A program made the position numbers and the translations under genes. From positions 2,418,001 to 2,482,000 of the forward strand of contig CP108400.1 of NCBI GenBank assembly GCA_045039925.1: 64,000 nt of DNA. Reading direction: 5' to 3'. Below the pieces are notes generated by a model that saw nothing but the letters and a program-made list of their open reading frames with translations, made no database searches and was not told where the DNA came from. This DNA comes from Yinghuangia sp045039925. Lineage in GTDB: Bacteria > Actinomycetota > Actinomycetes > Streptomycetales > Streptomycetaceae. Below, in pieces: positions 9,062-16,169 of the stretch; position 1 is the first letter of the stretch; every line of letters begins with the position of its first letter.

Positions 9062-10485
9062 CGTCCTGCCTCCGTTCCCGTCGTCACGGCCGCCGCCGCG
9101 GCGGTGCCGGCCGTGGTCGCTCGCGTGCCGCCGGCGCCTGTCGTGGCCCGCCGGACCACGATCTGTGTCGCCAGCACGTGCTTGCACGGGCCGCGCCCGC
9201 CGCGGTGCTTGGCCCACCACTCGCACGTGCACGTGCCGTCGCCCGCGATGCGCACCTGGTACGTCGTCTCCCTGCTGCGCACCTGCGCCTTGTCGCCGTC
9301 GACCGTCACGGACCCGCCGTCGACGAGTGCGTGCGCATCGCGGAGCCGCGGGTTCATACGCTCGACGCGGCCCGTGTCGTAGGGGAGTTCGCGATGGAAG
9401 TATGCCGCCTCCGCGACGTCGTAGCCGATCCTTCCGGACGTCCCGAGGCGTACCAGGGCGGCCCGCACCCGGTCCGTGTCGAGGCCCGCGTCGCGCGCGA
9501 GGTCGCCGACCTCGACGCGCGGCTCCCAGGCGAGCAGGGCCGACACGAGGTCGGCGTCCTCGGCCGCCTGGTCGGTGGCCAGCGCGTCGAGTACCGCGCC
9601 CTCGCCGGAGAAGCCGCGCGCGGCGTCCGGCGAGACCGTCAGGGTCAGCCGCATGCCGGGGAGTTCGACCTCCCAGGCGGAGGCGACGGCCGGGCTGCCC
9701 GGCGTGACGGACGGGCCGTACACACGCAGCGCCTTGGCGTGCCGGAGGATGCGGGCGAGGGCGCGCAGCCGGTCGGGGCCGGCCAGGCACACCGCTCCGG
9801 CGGCGGGCCCGGCGGCGGCACGCAGTGTGCGGCCGGCCGGACGCACCCACAGCACCTGGCGGTTGTTCTTGGGGAGCGAGCGCAGGAAGCGCACCGCCTC
9901 CACCGCGGTGAGCTCGGCGCGCAGGTCGAATCGGGACGCCAGCACCTGCACTTCGGCGAACCCGCGCAGCCAGCGGTCGGGCAGCGGGACCTTCTTCTCC
10001 ACGACCGGCCCGTCGAAGGTGGTGACGGTGACGTCGTCCGGCCCGACGGACACGTGCAGCGGGTCGGAGCCGCCGACCATCGCAAGTGCCTCCCGCAGCG
10101 GCGCGTTCACGTCGACGTTCGTGGTGCCGGTGCCGAGCATTTCGCCGTCGATGCCGTCGGGCAGGACGTCGAGGCGCGCGTACACGCCGCCGCAGCCGCT
10201 GAACGACTCGAAGCGCAGCCGGTCTCCGTTGCCGGTGACGACCGGATCGAGCGAAGCGCGGTTCTGCGGTTGGTAGTAGCGCGTCGCGGCGACGTCGGCG
10301 ACCGCGAGAAGGCCGCCTGCCGCGGCTTCGGGCGCGGTGAGGAATCCGGCGAAGAAGCGCGGGAACGGCGAGAGTCCGTGTGAAGTGAGCCCGCCGCACG
10401 TCTCCAGGGACAGCTGCGGTGCGCCCTCACCGGCGAGAAGTGCGGAAGAGCGCAGATACGTGAAAGAATGAACGCTGGACGACAT
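9058..10485 (-). CDS. SWIM zinc-finger family protein
   Basis: A 475-residue protein with a C-terminal SWIM zinc finger. The CxCx(n)CxH ligands are in CTCEWWAKHRGGRGPCKH at about residues 430-447. SWIM fingers bind DNA or proteins and occur in MoxR-SWIM-type systems. The N-terminal 400 residues are a conserved actinobacterial extension rich in beta-like segments and contain a winged-helix-like stretch (VSALLAWEPRVEVGDLARDAG, then RAALVRLGTSGRIGYD). The start is the ATG at 10485, giving MSSSVHSFTYL; its ribosome site is weak. Its stop overlaps the DUF6493 start, so both are translated from one message. Confidence 0.88.
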   Translation of the reverse strand: MSSSVHSFTYLRSSALLAGEGAPQLSLETCGGLTSHGLSPFPRFFAGFLTAPEAAAGGLLAVADVAATRYYQPQNRASLDPVVTGNGDRLRFESFSGCGGVYARLDVLPDGIDGEMLGTGTTNVDVNAPLREALAMVGGSDPLHVSVGPDDVTVTTFDGPVVEKKVPLPDRWLRGFAEVQVLASRFDLRAELTAVEAVRFLRSLPKNNRQVLWVRPAGRTLRAAAGPAAGAVCLAGPDRLRALARILRHAKALRVYGPSVTPGSPAVASAWEVELPGMRLTLTVSPDAARGFSGEGAVLDALATDQAAEDADLVSALLAWEPRVEVGDLARDAGLDTDRVRAALVRLGTSGRIGYDVAEAAYFHRELPYDTGRVERMNPRLRDAHALVDGGSVTVDGDKAQVRSRETTYQVRIAGDGTCTCEWWAKHRGGRGPCKHVLATQIVVRRATTGAGGTRATTAGTAAAAAVTTGTEAGR

Positions 10486-10791
10486 GCCCGCAACGTACGG
10501 CGAAGGTCCGACACGCCGTACACGGGCCCGGGGTTGGGGGATCGTGGTGAGGCGGTGGGGTGGCTTGGCGGGGCTGTTGCCGTATGCGGCACAACCTTCG
10601 GGCGCCTTCGCGGGTCTCACTATCCGACACCGCGTGTCCAGGGTCCGACACACCGTCAGGTCGATGATCCTTCACGGTGATCGCGGTACGTAGCAAGATG
10701 GCGTGAAGCAACCGTTGATCCCGCGTTTCGGGGACACGCGAGATGGCGCTGTCATACTATGCGCTGGTCCATTCTGCCGGAGGTAGGACGT
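10486..10791. other. divergent intergenic region with three TCCGACAC repeats
   Basis: A 306-bp gap between the divergent SWIM and Xre genes. It holds GGTCCGACACGCCGT (10505-10519) and GGTCCGACACACCGT (10642-10656), plus a third TCCGACAC at 10623-10630. A TACTAT -10-like element at 10755-10760 precedes the Xre gene. No ORF here is credible. Confidence 0.5.
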
Positions 10792-11658
10792 ATGCCCACA
10801 GCGCAGCCGGGGAGCGGCTCGACGGTTCGCCGTATTCTCCTCGGCTCCCAACTTCGTCGTCTCCGCGAGGGCCAAGGCATTTCGCGGGAGGACGCGGGGT
10901 ACGAGATCCGGGCCTCCGAATCGAAGATCAGTCGAATGGAGCTGGGCCGTGTCAGCTTCAAAGACCGCGACGTCGCGGACCTGCTGACGATGTACGGCGT
11001 GACGGACGAGACGGAGCGTGAGGCTCTGCTGAACCTTACCCGGGAGGCGAACGCCACGGGCTGGTGGCACAGTTACGGCGACATCCTGCCGAGCTGGTTC
11101 CAGGTGTATGTCGGCCTGGAAGAGGCGGCGTCGGTCATCCGCACCTACGAAGTGCAATTCGTCCCGGGCCTGTTGCAGACGGCGGACTATGCGCGGGCGG
11201 TCATTGTCGCCGGCCAGCCGAACGCATCGGCGCCCGAGGTCGAGCGCCGCGTGGGCCTGCGGACGCAGCGCCAGCTGATCCTCGGCCGCGACCGGCCGCC
11301 CCGGCTGTGGGCGGTGCTCGACGAGGCCGCGCTGCGCCGCCCGATAGGCGGTCGCGACGTGATGCGCGGTCAGATCCAGCACTTGATCGACGCCGCGGCG
11401 CATCCACACGTGACGATCCAGGTCATGCCGTTCCGGTTCGGCGCGCATGCGGCGGAGGGCGGGCCCTTCACGCTGCTGCGCTTCCCCGAGCCGGACCTGC
11501 CGGACGTCGTCTACCTCGAACAGTTGACGAGTGCGCTGTACCTCGACAAGCGCGACGACGTCGACCAGTACACCGAGGTGATGGAGCGGCTCAGCGTCGA
11601 CGGCCTGCCGCCGGACCGAAGTGTGGACCTGCTCGCCAGGATCCTCAAGGAGACCTGA
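10792..11658 (+). CDS. Xre-family regulator of the Scr1/WhiJ type (HTH plus DUF5753)
   Basis: A 288-residue regulator. An N-terminal helix-turn-helix spans about residues 18-75 (LGSQLRRLREGQGISREDAG, EIRASESKISRMELGR). The C-terminal DUF5753 domain is marked by FVPGLLQTADYARAVI, GRDRPPRLWAVLDEAALRR and VTIQVMPFRFGAHAA. In Streptomyces such proteins are encoded beside DUF397 proteins and RsbW-like ATPases, as in the whiJ and abaA-like loci, and influence development. Start: GGAGGTAGG lies 5-8 nt before the ATG at 10792; an upstream ATG at 10759 has no ribosome site. A hairpin terminator follows directly. The two partners lie on the opposite strand. Confidence 0.92.
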   Translation: MPTAQPGSGSTVRRILLGSQLRRLREGQGISREDAGYEIRASESKISRMELGRVSFKDRDVADLLTMYGVTDETEREALLNLTREANATGWWHSYGDILPSWFQVYVGLEEAASVIRTYEVQFVPGLLQTADYARAVIVAGQPNASAPEVERRVGLRTQRQLILGRDRPPRLWAVLDEAALRRPIGGRDVMRGQIQHLIDAAAHPHVTIQVMPFRFGAHAAEGGPFTLLRFPEPDLPDVVYLEQLTSALYLDKRDDVDQYTEVMERLSVDGLPPDRSVDLLARILKET

Positions 11659-11662
11659 CAGT

Positions 11663-11694
11663 ACGGGCCGCGCCGGTCACCCGGTGCGGCCCGT
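11663..11694. terminator. hairpin terminator after the Xre gene
   Basis: A 14-bp stem with one G-T pair: ACGGGCCGCGCCGG (11663-11676), a 4-nt loop and CCGGTGCGGCCCGT (11681-11694). It starts 4 nt after the stop and separates this gene from the converging DUF397 gene. Confidence 0.75.
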
Positions 11695-11784
11695 CTGCGT
11701 TGTCCCCTCACCCCGCTCCGCGGGGCTGCGACCCGCGGGTCCCGTGCCGGACAGGCACGCGCCCGCGCGGCGGCCCGGCCGCGG

Positions 11785-12021
11785 TCAGGCGATGAGGTTG
11801 TCGAAGTCGCCGTCCTTCGCGCCCAGGATGAGGGCCACGATCTCGGCGCGGGTGTAGATGAGGGCGGGCCCTTCCGGGAACCGCGAGTTGCGCACGGCTA
11901 TGTCTCCGTCGGGCAACGCGGCCATCTCGACGCAGTTGCCCTGCGAGTTGCTGCGCCGACTCTTCTGCCACGTAACCCCGTGCAGAGACCCGGCCGGCAT
12001 CCCGTTGTGCGTTCCGTGCAT
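11785..12021 (-). CDS. DUF397 small protein (WhiJ-system partner)
   Basis: A 78-residue protein with the full DUF397 signature: WQKSRRSNSQGNCVEMA, IAVRNSRFPEGPALIYT and a final helix ending DGDFDNLIA. DUF397 proteins are thought to bind and modulate cognate Xre/DUF5753 regulators in an antitoxin/toxin-like relation; here the presumed partner is the convergent gene at 10792. Start: AGGAG lies 7 nt before the ATG at 12021. The 510-bp region upstream carries a palindrome pair also found upstream of the ATPase gene. Confidence 0.9.
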   Translation of the reverse strand: MHGTHNGMPAGSLHGVTWQKSRRSNSQGNCVEMAALPDGDIAVRNSRFPEGPALIYTRAEIVALILGAKDGDFDNLIA

Positions 12022-12171
12022 GACATGTCTCCTGGACCTCTTGCCGGGCGAACCGGCGACGATTGCCCACCCCCGGTGGTACGACCTGTGCCGTTCGTCG
12101 CGCCCGGAGCCGACCGTACGGGAGGCTCCCGCCGTTCCCGACACCGTTCGCCGTGTCCCTGCCACTTGTAT

Positions 12172-12219
12172 CTGCACGTGCATCTGACCATGCAAATGCA
12201 GCGTACGGAAGTGATGATA
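12172..12219 (-). promoter_or_regulatory. palindrome pair and candidate -10 upstream of the DUF397 gene
   Basis: CTGCACGTGCAT (12172-12183) and ATGCAAATGCAG (12190-12201) have centres 18 bp apart and together form a larger imperfect inverted repeat. On the minus strand a TATCAT -10-like element (12219-12214) places the pair just downstream of the predicted transcription start, a repressor-like position. The same motif family is found at 13276-13327. The rest of the 12022-12530 gap is AT-richer than the surroundings and holds no supported gene. Confidence 0.5.
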
Positions 12220-12530
12220 GCGCACGCCCACACTTCGCCACACAAGCTCGGGACGCCCTATAAGAAGCATTACAGGGGGCACCTAAGAATGGCTTAAGAA
12301 ATGAGCGCACGATGCGGCGGAAATAGTTCACAACGATCATGGGACAGCAAATCGCCCAAGCCGGGCGGAAAATTCCGGACATTCCGTGGCGCAGTGCCGG
12401 ACGGCACCCGCCGAGTTTCCGGAGAAGAGAATGAGAAATAGCACAGTGAACGCCGTTCGCGATCACCCGTATACGCACGGGAAGCACGGCGGGTTGCCGT
12501 ACTTCCCTAACTCGCGTCAAATTTCCCCGG

Positions 12531-13067
12531 CTATTGCCCGGGTATCCGGAACATCGCCCAGACCACTTTCCCGGTCCGTCCCGCGACTCCGGTCAGCGGA
12601 AACCAGCCCCACGAACTGCTGAAGCATTCGACGATATGCAGGCCGCGCCCGGTCTCGGCGCCGTCGCCCGGATCCCGGGGGGCCGGCAGCCCCTCGCCGG
12701 GGTCCTGGACCGCGCACATCACGCGCATCCCCTTGCGCAGCAAAGCCAGTTGCACCGGGTGTCCGACGGTGCCGGCGCCGGGGTGGTCCCCGTCGCCGGA
12801 CCCGGCGTCGACACCGTGGCACAAGGCGTTGGTGACCAGCTCGGACACCACGAGCGCGAGATCGTCGGACAACTGGGCGGCTCCCCAGCGTGCCAGCGTG
12901 TCCGCGGCGAAATCTCGCGCCGCCTTGACCGATTCGCGGCGCGGGCCCAGGGCCCGCACGGCGATGTCGGTGACGGCTCCGCCCTCGGACGCCGGGGAGT
13001 CCCCACCCGGCATGTCCATGCGGAAAAGGGTGGCCACGGAGAATCCCGCGGCGCTGACGGCGGTCAT
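12531..13067 (-). CDS. RsbW-like ATP-binding regulatory protein (HATPase_c)
   Basis: A 178-residue protein of the anti-sigma-factor kinase-like family common in Streptomyces. The N-box is at LVVSELVTNALCHG and the G1 box at VQDPGEGLPAPRD. The G2 region GAETGRGLHIVECFSSSWGW follows, so ATP binding is likely. In whiJ/abaA-type clusters an ATPase of this kind accompanies the Xre and DUF397 proteins. Start: GGAGG lies 5 nt before the ATG at 13067. It reads in the same direction as the DUF397 gene 510 bp downstream. Kinase activity on a partner is inferred from family knowledge only. Confidence 0.88.
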   Translation of the reverse strand: MTAVSAAGFSVATLFRMDMPGGDSPASEGGAVTDIAVRALGPRRESVKAARDFAADTLARWGAAQLSDDLALVVSELVTNALCHGVDAGSGDGDHPGAGTVGHPVQLALLRKGMRVMCAVQDPGEGLPAPRDPGDGAETGRGLHIVECFSSSWGWFPLTGVAGRTGKVVWAMFRIPGQ

Positions 13068-13241
13068 GTGCACCTCCGGGCGGGCAGCCGACCTCGGCGC
13101 GACCCCCGCGCCTCTCCTAAGCGCACCGGGCCCGCTCCGATGCAGCGGTGGGACGTTGCGACCACCGTCTTGCCTCCCGCGAATCGAACCGGCCCGCCGA
13201 CGCGTATCCGCGCGCTTACCGATCGCGCGTGCACCCTGTTC

Positions 13242-13327
13242 ATTATGGCGATGCTCACGGCGTGTGCAAGACCAGATGCACGTGCAGTCTCGATTTATGC
13301 AGCTGCATGCCTCGGATGCACGTGCAT
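13242..13327 (-). promoter_or_regulatory. promoter and triple palindrome array upstream of the ATPase gene
   Basis: Three 12-bp palindromes lie in tandem: ATGCACGTGCAG (13276-13287), ATGCAGCTGCAT (13297-13308, perfect) and ATGCACGTGCAT (13316-13327, perfect). Their centres are 21 and 19 bp apart, close to two helical turns. Just downstream on the minus strand, TTGCAC (13269-13264) and CATAAT (13247-13242) with a 16-bp spacer make a good promoter. The array therefore sits immediately upstream of -35, a position suited to activation or cooperative binding. The remainder of the 13068-13560 gap shows no gene. Confidence 0.6.
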
Positions 13328-13560
13328 CGTATGGGTGCACGCGGCAAAGCGGCATGATTTCGAGCGACATTTCCGTTTTGTTGATCGTGTCGTGGGTCAC
13401 ACCCCGCCACGGGTGCCCCACCGGACACTGTCCGTCCGGCGAGGACCGGCCAACGCTCCGCGCCTACAGGACGTAGTCAACGTAGGAGCCGGCGCACCGG
13501 TCGCCGCCGGGTCGCGGCAGGAGCCGCCGTGAGCGCCGGCGCAGAGCCCGCAAACGCGAC

Positions 13561-13593
13561 CGGGCGGCCCCGCGAGGTGCGCGGGGCCGCCCG
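13561..13593. terminator. hairpin terminator (distal)
   Basis: A perfect 14-bp stem, CGGGCGGCCCCGCG (13561-13574) and CGCGGGGCCGCCCG (13580-13593), with a 5-nt loop. It is the second of two stems downstream of the minus-strand membrane protein gene. Confidence 0.7.
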
Positions 13594-13654
13594 GGTCTCG
13601 GAGCGGTGGTGCGAGGGGCCGTACGGGCCGCCGAGGGCCGCGTACGACGCTTCG

Positions 13655-13686
13655 GCACCCCCTGCCGAGACGTCGGCAGGGGGTGC
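13655..13686. terminator. hairpin terminator (proximal)
   Basis: A perfect 14-bp stem, GCACCCCCTGCCGA (13655-13668) and TCGGCAGGGGGTGC (13673-13686), with a GACG loop. It begins 46 bp past the stop of the minus-strand membrane protein gene. Confidence 0.78.
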
Positions 13687-13732
13687 GTCAGCGGTACGTC
13701 AGTGGCGCGGCGACAGGGTCAAGGCGCCGGCG

Positions 13733-14821
13733 TCAGGCGCGCGGGGACGAGCCGACGGGCGACGCCCCGGCAGGAGTGTCCGCGGTCGGCGAGACCGACG
13801 GCGCGCCGCCGTCCTTGCGACCGAGCGGCAGCAGCGCCGCACCCGCGATGACGATGAGGCCGATGCCCGGGATCATCAGGTACCACGGCACCTGGCTGAC
13901 CGGGGTGTCCGCGGTCGGGATGCTGTCGGCGTCCTTGAAGCTCTCGATGTTGTGGCCGATGTCCTCGACCATGCCGTCGAAGCGGCCCAGGATGCGCGGC
14001 AGCTGAGCGAGGCCCTTGCCCAGGTCCTGGTACTGCGACGCGAGACCCGCGGTGTACTGCTCGGGGGTCTGCTGCGCGGTCGCGGCCAGGAACGGGATGA
14101 CCTCGGTCTGCATCTGCGTGGCCATGCCCTCGAGCACGTCCAGGTCGGTGCGCGCCCGCTCGTAGCCCTGCTCCGTGAAGCTCTCGCGGAACGCGTCGAA
14201 CATCTTCTCGGCCGACTGGGTCTTGCCGATCTGGTCGGTGACCAGGGTGCCGGCCACGATGATCGCGCCCATCGCGACGGCGACGCCGAGCGCGACGGTC
14301 GGAACCACCGAGCGGCCGGGACGGCGGAACGAGAAGAAGAGGCCCGCGGCACCCACCACCGTGAGGATGACGCCGGGGATCAGGAACAGGTAGGTCACCG
14401 CGGTGTTGGGCAGGTGAGACGTGGGGATCTCGTCGGCCTCGCGGAAATTCTGGCCCTGCTGCTCCATCACCAGGACCAGGTGGTCGAAGCGCGGCATGAT
14501 CTCGTCGACCTGCGCCAGGCCCGCACCGACCTTGTTGAAGCGCGCGCCGAGGAACTGCTCGGTCTGCTGGGGGTTCATGTTGATGCGCGCGCCGAGCGCG
14601 GGCAGGGTCTCGTCCTGCAGCTGCTCCAGCATGAGCTGCATCGTGACCAGGTCCTCGCGGCTGGTCTTGAGCCCTTCTTTGGACATCGCGTCGCGGAAGG
14701 TGTCCTGGACGTTGTCGACGCCCTGGGTCTTCTTGGGCAGGCCGTCCGCAAGGGGGAAGACGATCAAGCCGATCCCCAGCAGAAGCACCAGTGCCAACGC
14801 CACGCGGCGGAACGTACGCAC
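13733..14821 (-). CDS. tandemly duplicated four-helix membrane protein, function unknown
   Basis: A 362-residue membrane protein made of two homologous halves. Each half has a membrane helix, about 110 residues of predicted extracytoplasmic helix and a second membrane helix. Matching landmarks are VQDTFRDAMSKEGL with MFDAFRESFTEQGY, GAGLAQVDEIMPRFDHLV with GKGLAQLPRILGRFDGMV, and FREADEIPT with FKDADSIPT. Membrane segments are near residues 5-25, 140-162, 172-195 and 320-342. The GTG at 14821 has AAGGGAG 7 nt upstream and is preferred over the GTG at 14842. The C-terminus is short, polar and Ser/Pro-rich. I do not recognise a named family. It diverges from an acyl-CoA dehydrogenase operon. 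Confidence 0.8.
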   Translation of the reverse strand: MRTFRRVALALVLLLGIGLIVFPLADGLPKKTQGVDNVQDTFRDAMSKEGLKTSREDLVTMQLMLEQLQDETLPALGARINMNPQQTEQFLGARFNKVGAGLAQVDEIMPRFDHLVLVMEQQGQNFREADEIPTSHLPNTAVTYLFLIPGVILTVVGAAGLFFSFRRPGRSVVPTVALGVAVAMGAIIVAGTLVTDQIGKTQSAEKMFDAFRESFTEQGYERARTDLDVLEGMATQMQTEVIPFLAATAQQTPEQYTAGLASQYQDLGKGLAQLPRILGRFDGMVEDIGHNIESFKDADSIPTADTPVSQVPWYLMIPGIGLIVIAGAALLPLGRKDGGAPSVSPTADTPAGASPVGSSPRA

Positions 14822-14915
14822 AGCCGATCTCCCTTCACCCACCGGGGCCGAGCGTGACCCGGGCCGGGTTCACCGACCGGATCCGGCCTCCGTGTGAGTG
14901 CTGTTTCTCCGGATT

Positions 14916-14999
14916 GTCACTCGCGCCGTCGATCTTGTCAGCCGGAGCCCACGCGGTCACCTACCGGCGAGTAATGTCACGAGATCGAGATCTTGTCAG
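14916..14999. repeat. composite direct repeat between divergent genes
   Basis: Two copies of a GTCAC element followed by GATCTTGTCAG lie 58-60 bp apart: GTCAC at 14916-14920 and 14976-14980, GATCTTGTCAG at 14931-14941 and 14989-14999. They occupy the gap between the membrane protein gene and the acyl-CoA dehydrogenase operon. They look like duplicated regulator sites or a duplicated promoter. Confidence 0.55.
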
Positions 15000-15068
15000 A
15001 CCGATGCGGTGCACGTCACGGCCTGTTTGACCATGTCAATCGATGGGGGCGGCCGCTACGGTGCCAAG

Positions 15069-16169
15069 GTGGACTTGGAACTGACGGAGGACCAGAAGAC
15101 GGTCCGGGACGCCTTCGCGAGGTTCTTCGCGGACCGCTGTCCCGTAACAGTCGTACGCGAGGCCGAACCCCTGGGGCACGCCCCCGCGCTGTGGGCCCGG
15201 CTGCGCGAGACGGGCGCCCCGGGCATGGGCGTGCCGGAGAAGCTGGGCGGCGGCGGTGCGACCGCGGTCGACCTCGTCCTGCTGATGGGCGAGGCCGGGA
15301 AGGCGCTCGCGCCGGTGCCGCTCGCGGAGCACCTCGCCGCGACGCGCGCGCTGGCGCGTACCGCGGCCGGCAGCGCGGTCGGGTGGTTCGCCGACGCGGT
15401 CGAGGGCAACCTCGTCGCGGTGCCCGCGCTGCATCCCGCGGTGGACGGCGTCGCGCGGCTGGTGCCGGGCGGCGCGGTCGCGGACGCGGTCGTGGGCCTC
15501 GACGGGGACGACCTGGTCGCGGTGCGCTCGGACGCCCCGATGACGGCACCCCCGAACCACGCGTGCGCGCCGCTCGCCGACCGGTCGCTGCGCGACGGCG
15601 CGGTCGCGGAGCGTGTCGTGCTCGCGAGCGGCGGCGAGGCGCACGCCCTGCACGCGCGCATGCGTACGGACTGGCAGCTCGGCATCGCCGCGGCGCTGAC
15701 CGGCGTCGCGACGCGCGCGCTGGAGATCGGTATCGCCTACACCCTGGAGCGACGCCAGTTCGACCGGCCCATCGCCGCGTTCCAGGCCGTGCAGCAGGGA
15801 CTCGCCGACCTGGTCGCGCCGTTGGACGGCGTCGGCCTGCTCACCGCGCGGGCCGCGTGGACCGACGACGAAGGCGACGCCGACGAGGCGGCCCGTCTGA
15901 CGTCCATGGCGTTCCTCGCCGCGACGGACGTGGCACGCAATACGACGTACCGCGCACTGCACTACCACGGCGGTTACGGCGTGACGCTGGAGTACGACAT
16001 CCAGCTCCACTACCGCCGGGCGCGCGGGTGGCCGCTGGTGCTCGGCGATCCCGACGAGGAGTATCTGGCGCTGGCGGACCGGCTGTTCGGCCCGGTCGGC
16101 GCCGCAAGCGCGGCCGACGGCGCCACGTCGGGCACGTCGGGCACGTCGGGCACGGAGGAGACGCACTGA
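15069..16169 (+). CDS. acyl-CoA dehydrogenase, beta-type subunit
   Basis: A 366-residue flavoprotein-fold protein beginning VDLELTEDQKTVRDAFARFF, the standard N-terminal helix. The C-terminal domain has GIAYTLERRQFDRPIAAFQAVQ and ends HYHGGYGVTLEYDIQLHYRR, typical of the smaller, partly degenerate subunit of heteromeric actinobacterial dehydrogenases of the steroid-type FadE class. The GTG at 15069 is preferred; TACGGT at 15057-15062 would place a transcript start at this codon, so it may be leaderless. An ATG at 15033 is the alternative. A TSG tripeptide repeat (9-bp DNA repeat) precedes the stop, which overlaps the next gene. Confidence 0.85.
   Translation: MDLELTEDQKTVRDAFARFFADRCPVTVVREAEPLGHAPALWARLRETGAPGMGVPEKLGGGGATAVDLVLLMGEAGKALAPVPLAEHLAATRALARTAAGSAVGWFADAVEGNLVAVPALHPAVDGVARLVPGGAVADAVVGLDGDDLVAVRSDAPMTAPPNHACAPLADRSLRDGAVAERVVLASGGEAHALHARMRTDWQLGIAAALTGVATRALEIGIAYTLERRQFDRPIAAFQAVQQGLADLVAPLDGVGLLTARAAWTDDEGDADEAARLTSMAFLAATDVARNTTYRALHYHGGYGVTLEYDIQLHYRRARGWPLVLGDPDEEYLALADRLFGPVGAASAADGATSGTSGTSGTEETH

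Noticed and set aside
9062..10399. N-terminal extension of the DUF6493 frame for a further 445 residues
   Set aside because: It overlaps the SWIM gene in another frame and is a low-complexity Arg/Ala/Gly translation; the GTG at 9061 with GGAGG is a clear start.
12534..13532. Plus-strand open frame opposite the RsbW-like ATPase gene
   Set aside because: The minus-strand protein has full HATPase motifs and a good ribosome site; the plus frame has neither.
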